Positions 1 to 4,979 of a DNA stretch of 7,612 nucleotides are shown one piece after another (position 1 is the first letter of the stretch; every line of letters starts with the position of its first letter). Source of the stretch: Tannerella sp. (GTDB lineage Bacteria > Bacteroidota > Bacteroidia > Bacteroidales > Tannerellaceae); the NCBI GenBank assembly GCA_031275525.1, contig JAISOP010000032.1, positions 1-7,612 on the forward strand. Direction: 5' to 3'. The notes under the pieces were generated by a model. That model was given only the letters and a program-made list of their open reading frames with translations, searched no databases and was not told the origin of the DNA. The translations under genes were made by a program, and so were the position numbers.

Positions 1-347
1 ATCAGGATACAGTTTGTGATAATCAGCCCGACGTAAACGGAGAGCAGTTTGCTCACGTCGTAGGCGAAGGCTTTCAGTATTTCGCTGACAATCGTTACCA
101 GCGCCGCCACCACGACCAGTTGTACAATGATGCGGATGCGGTTCGGAATGGTATTGCGCAGGAGCGAGATGATGACGTTGGAAAAGGCCATGACTGCCGT
201 CACGGACAGCGCCATCACGATGGCCGGCTCGAGTTTGGCCGTCACAGCCAGCGCCGAACAGATCCCGAGCATCTGGATGATGACCGGATTGTTACGGCTC
301 AACGGGCCTAAAAGAATCTCCCTGTTTTTGTTATCTAAAAATCCCAT
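1..347 (-). CDS. nqrD: Na+-translocating NADH:quinone reductase subunit D (N-terminal part, cut by window edge)
   Basis: Integral membrane subunit of the Na+-pumping NADH:quinone reductase. The ATG is at 347-345 and 115 codons are visible, running off the left edge; the family is about 210 residues, so roughly half is present. The protein opens MGFLDNKNREILLGPLSRNN, followed by alternating hydrophobic segments (about 22-37, 41-62, 72-91 and 100-115), as expected for the NqrDE/RnfAE family. Cys30 (in LGICSAL) and Cys113 (in IITNCIL) fall where the family has the two NqrD cysteines that, with two from NqrE, hold the Fe-S centre in the middle of the membrane. It starts 12 nt after the nqrC stop, so it is co-transcribed. 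No Shine-Dalgarno is visible, which is usual for Bacteroidota. RnfE is the main alternative, but the neighbouring nqrA, nqrB and nqrC decide for NqrD. Confidence 0.96.
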   Translation of the reverse strand, partial: MGFLDNKNREILLGPLSRNNPVIIQMLGICSALAVTAKLEPAIVMALSVTAVMAFSNVIISLLRNTIPNRIRIIVQLVVVAALVTIVSEILKAFAYDVSKLLSVYVGLIITNCIL

Positions 348-359
348 ATACACTTTCGT

Positions 360-1037
360 TTATTTCGATTTTAAAAATGCGGTATAACTCTTGAGGCTCG
401 CGAACAGCATGTCGTTGACGCCATTGCTTGTTAGCGTGCCGCCGGAGATGCCGTCCACATAGTCTTGTCCCTGGCCGGTGCGGCCGGGCTTGACGACGGC
501 GATGCTCTTGAACGCGCCGTCCTTGAAGATTTGTTTGCCCTTGAAGCGGTCGGTGAACATCATCGTGGTGATTTCGGCGCCCAGTCCCGGCGTTTCCCCG
601 GCATGGCTGAAGTCTGCGCCGAAGACGGTGTTCCGGTCCTCATTGACGGAGATATATCCCCAGATGGGGCCCCAGAGTCCTTTGCCGCGTAGCGCCATGA
701 TGTATTTTATCTGTCCGTCCACATGCGCCTCGAAAACGGGATACGTATGCTGTTCAAAGGCTTTCAGGGCGTCGAGGGCAAAAGCGTCGCCTTCCGTTTT
801 TTCGCCGGCGTCGTTCACGAGATATGCCTCCCGAATCAGTTCGTTGTATTTGGCTTCGGTCTCGCTGCCCGACACCGACACGTGAATCGACCGGAGGATT
901 TGCTGCCGCTTGTCGGCCTCTTCGTTCAACCGCTGCCTGTTCCTGAGCGCTTCGGAAGTGAAGGCCAGCAGGATGGCAACCAGCACCACCATGACGGAAG
1001 CGTAGATGAGGGTATAAATATTACTGTCTCTGTTCAT
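360..1037 (-). CDS. nqrC: Na+-translocating NADH:quinone reductase subunit C (covalent FMN subunit)
   Basis: FMN-bearing subunit that passes electrons on the periplasmic side of NQR. The product is 225 aa. One N-terminal membrane helix spans about residues 8-26, and the rest is the periplasmic FMN-binding domain. Recognisable family blocks are GKGLWGPIWGYI (119-130), GETPGLGAEI (147-156) and the flavinylation motif DGISGGT (195-201). By family knowledge FMN is joined by ApbE through a phosphoester to the Thr ending this motif, here T201. The usual motif is SGAT; this one has Gly in place of Ala. The frame stays open upstream to an ATG at 1142, but I chose 1037 because the family starts with a short polar tail before the helix, and the longer form would overlap the preceding gene by about 95 nt. 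The start lies 10 nt after the lipoprotein gene stop, and nqrD follows 12 nt later. Confidence 0.96.
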   Translation of the reverse strand: MNRDSNIYTLIYASVMVVLVAILLAFTSEALRNRQRLNEEADKRQQILRSIHVSVSGSETEAKYNELIREAYLVNDAGEKTEGDAFALDALKAFEQHTYPVFEAHVDGQIKYIMALRGKGLWGPIWGYISVNEDRNTVFGADFSHAGETPGLGAEITTMMFTDRFKGKQIFKDGAFKSIAVVKPGRTGQGQDYVDGISGGTLTSNGVNDMLFASLKSYTAFLKSK

Positions 1038-1047
1038 AATAAGGGAT

Positions 1048-1752
1048 TCAATTGAACATATCCATTGTTTGGGTGAATGCTTTTTCGGGAACGTCGAGGC
1101 GGACGCCGGTTGCTTTCCGGGAAACTTTTCCGCAATTTTCATTCAGCATGAGCACGCCGTGCCATCCGCCGTATTTTTGGGAACAGTGGTCTAAAACAGG
1201 GTACGATATCATCGTACAGGACTGTTCGGCGATCGTTTCGTCGGGTAAGCGCGTATATCCGGGTACCTGGCTGTAAAGTTCGTCGTGAAACAGGAACAGG
1301 GCAAACACACGCTCTATTAAATCATTCTCATAAGGCATATCTACCCACGTCCCCGAAGTTCCCAGCGTATAAGTCCGGTTCACCTCGTCAACGATAATCG
1401 CCATGTGTCCGTTTTTTCCGTAATCCGTATCCCAGCGCATACGTTGGCCGTTGTGGTCGAAGGTGAGAATCGTATTATCTTTCCCTTCAAAGTTATAAAA
1501 GATGACCGCCTGGTCGGCAGAAAACACTTTCCGGCCGGGCTGGCTGGCGTCCTGCGTGTCCGTCGTTGTTGTTGATTCGCCGTCCGGAAGGACTTGTCCC
1601 CCGCCAAGCGGAGAATCTTCTGTGGCGCGGGCGTCCTGCATCTCGGTTTCGGCAAGCCGTTCGGCGTTGGAACGGGTCTTTTTACAGGCCGCAAATCCCA
1701 GCATCACAACCGCTGCCGCTGCCCATACCACTATGGTTCTAACTTCATTCAT
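1048..1752 (-). CDS. putative lipoprotein of unknown function embedded between nqrB and nqrC
   Basis: I do not recognise a family for this 234-aa product. It begins with a hydrophobic stretch (about 6-22) ending GFAAC, so Cys23 is a probable lipidation site. The lipobox is imperfect because Phe is at -3. Residues after the Cys are KKTRSN, with no acidic surface-export signal, so the protein probably faces the periplasm. Residues 25-75 form a polar linker rich in Thr, Asp, Ser, Glu and Gly. Residues 75-234 look like a compact, beta-rich domain (e.g. ILTFDHNGQRMRWDTD, 95-110) with three further Cys at 179, 190 and 207. The feel is of LolA- or DUF4412-like periplasmic domains, but that is only an impression. 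The gene starts 17 nt after the nqrB stop and ends 10 nt before the nqrC start, so it must share the nqr transcript. It is not a standard NQR subunit and is too short and unlike ApbE to be the flavin transferase. An accessory or assembly role on the periplasmic face of NQR is inferred from position alone. Confidence 0.8.
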   Translation of the reverse strand: MNEVRTIVVWAAAAVVMLGFAACKKTRSNAERLAETEMQDARATEDSPLGGGQVLPDGESTTTTDTQDASQPGRKVFSADQAVIFYNFEGKDNTILTFDHNGQRMRWDTDYGKNGHMAIIVDEVNRTYTLGTSGTWVDMPYENDLIERVFALFLFHDELYSQVPGYTRLPDETIAEQSCTMISYPVLDHCSQKYGGWHGVLMLNENCGKVSRKATGVRLDVPEKAFTQTMDMFN

Positions 1753-1769
1753 TTTTATGCTTTTGATGA

Positions 1770-2978
1770 TTACTTTTCAACAGGAACTCTTCTCAGGCGG
1801 CGTTTCACGTTGCCGTCAACCACGAAATAGTCAATCAGCGGCGCAAACGTATTCATTAGCAGGATGGCGAGCATCATGCCTTCGGGATAACCCGGATTGA
1901 GTACACGAATGACAATCGCCATTGCGCCGACAAGGAAGCCGTAGATGTACTTGCCTGTTTCGGTACGTGCCGAAGTGACGGGGTCGGTCGCCATGAAGAC
2001 GGCGCCGAAGGCAAACCCGCCCAGAACCAGGTGTTCGAGCGGCGAGACGGTCATTGCGACCGTCGTTCCTATCAGGTTGAACCCGTAGGCCGCCACCGCG
2101 CCGCCGACAAAGACGGACAACATCGTCTTCCAGCTTGCTATGCCCGTATATAACAGGAGGGCCGCGCCCAGCAGGATGGCAATGACGGATGTCTCGCCGA
2201 TGGAGCCGGGGATCAGGCCGATCACCATGTCTATCGTCGATAGCGGCCGGTTCAGCACGTCCACCGCCTGAAACGATCCAATCAGGTCTTTCGACGCCGT
2301 AGCAATTTGTCCAAGCGGCGTAGCGCCCGAGAAGCCGTCGATCGGCGTGCCGGCGCCCAGCCCGAACGTGTCGGCCGTGCGGACAAACACCTTGTCGCCC
2401 GACATGGCCGCCGGATAGGCGAAAAACAGAAACGCGCGCGTCACCAGCGCTACATTAAATATATTATATCCCGTTCCGCCGAACACTTCCTTGGCGAAAA
2501 CCACGGCAAAGGCCGTCGCCACGGCAATCATCCACAGCGGCGTGTCCACCGGCACAATCATCGGGATCAGCATCCCCGATACGAGGAAGCCTTCCTGTAT
2601 TTCCTCCTTCTTTATCTGGGCGGAAACGAACTCGATGCCCAGCCCGACGACGTAGGAAACGACGATTTTCGGCAGCACGGTCAGGAAACCGTACAGAAAA
2701 GTGATCCCCCACGAGGCCGCGATGCCGGTGGCGAGGTTGTGCTGGTATCCGGTGTTGTACATACCGAAAAGCAGCGCCGGCATCAATGCGACGACGACGA
2801 CGATCATGGTACGTTTCGAGTCAATGCTGTCGTGGATGTGCACGCCCGACCGGGAAGTTTCGTTCGGGACAAACAGAAAGGTCTCAAATCCTTCAAACAC
2901 GGAACGCAAGGCAGACAGTTTCCCGCCTTCCTCAAAAGCAGGTTTCATCCTGTTGAGAAAATTCCTTAATGCTTTCAA
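1770..2978 (-). CDS. nqrB: Na+-translocating NADH:quinone reductase subunit B (covalent FMN, quinone/Na+ membrane subunit)
   Basis: Large membrane subunit of NQR, in which FMN-mediated electron transfer, quinone reduction and Na+ movement are coupled. The product is 402 aa (about 415 in Vibrio) with around ten hydrophobic helices of the NqrB/RnfD family. Family landmarks are KKEEIQEGFLVSGMLIPMIV (123-142), EVFGGTGYNIFNVALVTRAF (164-183), the flavinylation motif DGFSGAT (214-220, FMN expected on T220) and FMATDPVTSARTETGKYIYG (328-347). The start is odd: the codon at 2978-2976 is TTG. I keep it because MKALRNFLNRMKPAFEEGGK matches the beginning I know from Bacteroides NqrB; the first ATG is ten codons further in, at 2948, and would give 392 aa. 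The gap after the nqrA stop is 22 nt with no Shine-Dalgarno. The lipoprotein gene follows 17 nt downstream. Confidence 0.97.
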   Translation of the reverse strand: MKALRNFLNRMKPAFEEGGKLSALRSVFEGFETFLFVPNETSRSGVHIHDSIDSKRTMIVVVVALMPALLFGMYNTGYQHNLATGIAASWGITFLYGFLTVLPKIVVSYVVGLGIEFVSAQIKKEEIQEGFLVSGMLIPMIVPVDTPLWMIAVATAFAVVFAKEVFGGTGYNIFNVALVTRAFLFFAYPAAMSGDKVFVRTADTFGLGAGTPIDGFSGATPLGQIATASKDLIGSFQAVDVLNRPLSTIDMVIGLIPGSIGETSVIAILLGAALLLYTGIASWKTMLSVFVGGAVAAYGFNLIGTTVAMTVSPLEHLVLGGFAFGAVFMATDPVTSARTETGKYIYGFLVGAMAIVIRVLNPGYPEGMMLAILLMNTFAPLIDYFVVDGNVKRRLRRVPVEK

Positions 2979-3000
2979 TCTGAATCTATTTTTAGGTGAG

Positions 3001-4353
3001 TTATGAATTCATTTCCTTGTACAGCAAATCCAGTCCGTTGCGGACGATTTCCTGCAGTTCGATTTTCGACGTGTCCACAAACTCGCACAGCGCAAAATCT
3101 TCGGGCGCCACTTCGTAGATGCCGAGGTTTTCCATCTTTTCGATGTCGAACGCGATGATGGCCTTCAGCAGGTATTCGGGCAGGATGTCCATCGGGAACA
3201 CCCGGTCGTATTCGTTCGACATAATCATGGCACGCCGTCCGCCGCGGATACGTGCGTCGATGACATGTTCCCTGTTTTTGCCCGTCAGCCAAGTGAAATA
3301 GGAGCGGCTGACGCTGTATTTCCCGAAACCGGGCGTTCCCCAGCCCAGGAATTCGTCCGTTTCGTCGCCTTCGGGGATGGCGGTAAGTTGGTTATCGTAT
3401 GCGCCGAGGTAGTCCTCCGGTGTGACTTTGGTACCCGTCAGCACGTTGCCGCTAATCAGCCGGACATGCCGGCCGTCGAACGCTACCCGGCCCTTCGTCA
3501 GGCTGTCGATGGTGCAGCCGGCAATGACTTTCACGTATCCCGGCGTAGCCATTTCCGATCCCGTAAGCGCCGTCAGGCGGCTGAAATCGGTAATGCCCGT
3601 GAGAAACAGCCGCCCGATAAACAGCACGTCCGCCGCATTCAGCGTCCAGACGACCTCGCCCTTGTTGACCGGACGGATGTGATTGATCAGCACGCCCACG
3701 TTGCCTGCGGGATGCGGCCCGTCCAGTTCGACGACTTCCACGCGCTCAGGCCGTAGGGTTGCGCCTTTTTTAAGGCCCACGTACACTTTTCCGGGCGTCA
3801 GCCTGGCCAGGGCGTCCAGTCCGGTCTGAAAGGCATCGGTTTCATCGCGTGCAACAAAATCAAAATCGGGGGCCAGCGGCGCCGATTGGAAGGCCGTCAC
3901 AAAGATGTCGCGCGGCGTAGCGTCCGGCCAGGCAATGCGGTCGTAGGGCCGTTGCTTGATGTAGGGCCACAAACCGGCCTCGAGCAGCAGCGCCTTGATT
4001 TCCTCGCCGCTCAAAGAGGCTATTGCCTTTACCGGGAAAGGTACGTATTCGATTTTTTCGTCGGGCTTCACCACGATGCGCAACACCTTGCGTTTCTCGC
4101 CGCGGAGGACTGCCACAACCTCCCCGCTTACGGGCGATACGAACCGGATTTCGGGAAAATGCTTGTCGATCATCAGTACCGAACCGGCTTTCACCCGGTC
4201 ACCCGGACGAACCGTCACTTTGGGTGTGATGCCTGTGTAATGGTCGGGGACAATCGCGTAACTGTCGGACTTCGCAGCCTTCATCAACACCTCGGATGCC
4301 TTACCTTTCAGGTGGATGTCCAGGCCTTTTTTGATTTTAATCACAGTTGTCAT
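3001..4353 (-). CDS. nqrA: Na+-translocating NADH:quinone reductase subunit A
   Basis: First gene of the nqr operon. NqrA is the large cytoplasmic subunit that caps NqrB and has been linked to quinone/inhibitor binding. It is related to RnfC and carries no tightly bound cofactor. The product is 450 aa, close to the family's roughly 446. The N-terminal barrel-sandwich part includes PGDRVKAGSVLMIDKHFPEI (50-69) and SPVSGEVVAVLRGEKRKVLR (73-92). The middle carries DGPHPAGNVGV (211-221) and NAADVLFIGRLFLTG (239-253). The C-terminal part has VFPMDILPEYLLKAI (385-399) and a Cys in the ALCEFVDTSKIELQEI block (421-436). The ATG at 4353 is the natural start: MTTVIKIKKGLDIHLKGKAS matches the family N-terminus and a good promoter lies just upstream. 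It heads a divergent pair with the beta-helix gene at 4980. Confidence 0.98.
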   Translation of the reverse strand: MTTVIKIKKGLDIHLKGKASEVLMKAAKSDSYAIVPDHYTGITPKVTVRPGDRVKAGSVLMIDKHFPEIRFVSPVSGEVVAVLRGEKRKVLRIVVKPDEKIEYVPFPVKAIASLSGEEIKALLLEAGLWPYIKQRPYDRIAWPDATPRDIFVTAFQSAPLAPDFDFVARDETDAFQTGLDALARLTPGKVYVGLKKGATLRPERVEVVELDGPHPAGNVGVLINHIRPVNKGEVVWTLNAADVLFIGRLFLTGITDFSRLTALTGSEMATPGYVKVIAGCTIDSLTKGRVAFDGRHVRLISGNVLTGTKVTPEDYLGAYDNQLTAIPEGDETDEFLGWGTPGFGKYSVSRSYFTWLTGKNREHVIDARIRGGRRAMIMSNEYDRVFPMDILPEYLLKAIIAFDIEKMENLGIYEVAPEDFALCEFVDTSKIELQEIVRNGLDLLYKEMNS

Positions 4354-4387
4354 GTATAATTAAAAGGATGTCATTGATAATTTCGCC

Positions 4388-4420
4388 GCAAAAGTAGGTA
4401 TTATTTTTATGCCATAAAAC
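4388..4420 (-). promoter_or_regulatory. promoter of the nqr operon (Bacteroidota -33/-7 type)
   Basis: Read on the minus strand, TACTTTTGC at 4396-4388 is a full match to the Bacteroidota primary sigma factor -7 consensus TAnnTTTGy. Exactly 19 nt upstream lies GTTTT at 4420-4416, one base off the TTTG -33 element. Transcription would start near 4381, giving a leader of about 28 nt before the nqrA ATG. The leader is too short to hold a riboswitch. The start itself is inferred, not seen. Confidence 0.75.
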
Positions 4421-4440
4421 AGTTTTTGCCACCAAATATG

Positions 4441-4511
4441 GAGAAAGGTCCGCGAATGATTCACTCATGATACGTGGAGCTGTCTTTTTTTCCCCTCTCG
4501 CAACTTGCGGG
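4441..4511. repeat. possible degraded core of the MITE-like element, upstream of the nqr promoter
   Basis: The word GGTCCGCGAATG at 4447-4458 is identical to 4719-4730 inside the full MITE-like element. About 25 bases later, TGTCTTTTTTTCCCCTCTCG (4481-4500) followed by a GCGG at 4507-4510 resembles the element's right inner part (ACAGTTTTTTTCCTTTCTC, then TGCGGAG). The terminal arms are missing, so this may be a decayed copy or a coincidence of composition. It ends about 7 bases before the 41-bp repeat array and lies just upstream of the nqr -33 element. Confidence 0.35.
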
Positions 4512-4517
4512 AAAGCA

Positions 4518-4664
4518 TCCGACGCGTCGGATTTCATTTTGAACGTTTCAAAAGAGAATCTTGCATGTAGGATTTCATTTTGAACGTTTCAAGAAAGATT
4601 CCTGCACGCAGGATTTCATTTCAAATGTTTTGAGAGACTTTCCGACACGTCGGATTTCATTTCA
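4518..4664. repeat. four-unit 41-bp tandem repeat, two dyad symmetries per unit
   Basis: Units begin at 4518, 4559, 4600 and 4641, an exact 41-bp period; the fourth is cut short after about 24 bases at 4664, where the MITE-like element begins. Each unit opens with a 14-base dyad: TCCGACGCGTCGGA, TCTTGCATGTAGGA, TCCTGCACGCAGGA, TCCGACACGTCGGA. A conserved TTTCATTT follows, then in units 1-3 a second dyad with 7-base arms and a 3-base centre: 4537-4553, 4578-4594 and 4619-4635 (e.g. TTTTGAA-CGT-TTCAAAA and TTTCAAA-TGT-TTTGAGA). Arms differ between units but keep pairing, allowing G-T pairs. It lies between two divergent promoters that both point away from it. No spacer diversity of the CRISPR kind is present. 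Confidence 0.88.
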
Positions 4665-4833
4665 GGGAACCTCTAAAAACTCCCAATGTTACGCTACGCT
4701 CCGCAGAAAAAAAGAATTGGTCCGCGAATGTCCGCGAATAATTTTATTCGCGTTCATTCGCGTGCATTCGCGGACAGTTTTTTTCCTTTCTCTGCGGAGC
4801 GTAGCGAAGCATTGGGAGTTTTTAGAGGTTCCC
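4665..4833. mobile_element. MITE-like palindromic element, 169 bp, no coding capacity
   Basis: Two 43-base arms, 4665-4707 and 4791-4833, are reverse complements at 41 of 43 positions. They start GGGAACCTCTAAAAACTCCC and end in CGCTCCGCAGA. The interior is symmetric too: TCCGCGAATG 4721-4730 pairs with CATTCGCGGA 4765-4774, and CGCGAATAA 4733-4741 pairs with TTATTCGCG 4744-4752, leaving 4753-4764 (TTCATTCGCGTG) as an extra half unit. As RNA or single-stranded DNA it would make one long hairpin. A related left end occurs at 7552, so the sequence is dispersed. I see no clear target-site duplication, and it encodes nothing. It could be a MITE or a REP/BIME-type repeat; no transposase is in the window. 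Confidence 0.75.
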
Positions 4834-4850
4834 GAAATAAGGCAGATTCA

Positions 4851-4913
4851 AAAATTCAAAAATTCAATCATTCAATCATTCAAAAGGCTCGTTTTTTTGA
4901 ATCTTTGAATTTT
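4851..4913. repeat. AT-rich inverted repeat with short ATTCA direct repeats
   Basis: AAAATTCAAAAATTCAA (4851-4867) and TTGAATCTTTGAATTTT (4897-4913) are inverted copies matching at 16 of 17 positions, with a 29-base centre. The left arm and centre (about 4846-4884) also form a slippery series of ATTCAAAA and ATTCAATC units, suggesting growth by replication slippage. On the plus strand the hairpin is followed by no T-run, so a terminator role is unlikely. It lies just before the outer repeat arm and the beta-helix gene promoter. Confidence 0.6.
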
Positions 4914-4937
4914 CGAGGTTCCCTGAAATATATCCGG

Positions 4938-4946
4938 TACATTTGC
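4938..4946 (+). promoter_or_regulatory. probable -7 element of the beta-helix gene promoter
   Basis: TACATTTGC fully matches the Bacteroidota TAnnTTTGy -7 consensus and would start a leader of about 27 nt ahead of the ATG at 4980. At the expected 19-21 nt upstream there is no TTTG; that position is occupied by the right arm of the 15-bp inverted repeat (GAGGTTCCC). The promoter may therefore be weak, need an activator, or have been altered by repeat insertion. The leader is AT-rich (TATATACATATATAAATA) without a Shine-Dalgarno. Confidence 0.55.
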
Positions 4947-4979
4947 GGGACTTATATACATATATAAATACTGATCACT

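Larger units (their letters stand above)
4659..4929. repeat. 15-bp perfect inverted repeat enclosing the palindromic block
   Basis: ATTTCAGGGAACCTC at 4659-4673 is the exact reverse complement of GAGGTTCCCTGAAAT at 4915-4929. Between them lie the complete MITE-like element and the AT-rich inverted repeat. The right arm largely duplicates the element's own right end at 4824-4838 (GAGGTTCCCGAAATA), so this may be a remnant of a second, mostly deleted copy rather than true termini of a 271-bp unit. The right arm sits 8 bases before the -7 element of the beta-helix gene. Confidence 0.7.

Noticed and set aside
1038..1142. N-terminal extension of nqrC to the upstream ATG
   Set aside because: It would overlap the lipoprotein gene by about 95 nt and add 35 residues absent from the family ahead of the membrane helix.
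2307..2969. 220-aa plus-strand frame opposite nqrB
   Set aside because: It is low-complexity Arg/His/Asp-rich sequence, a mirror of conserved nqrB codons.
4354..4381. Riboswitch or attenuator in the nqrA leader
   Set aside because: The predicted leader is only about 28 nt, too short for a structured regulator.
4337..4537. 66-aa minus-strand reading frame overlapping the start of nqrA
   Set aside because: It runs through the nqr promoter and the repeat-like core, overlaps the nqrA start in another frame and has no family-like sequence.
4518..4664. CRISPR array
   Set aside because: The whole 41-bp unit repeats, including the parts that would be spacers. There is no constant repeat with unique spacers and no cas gene nearby.
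4561..4967. Plus-strand reading frames of 115 and 93 aa in the intergenic region
   Set aside because: They translate the 41-bp repeats and the palindromic element; the residues mirror the repeats and there is no start context.
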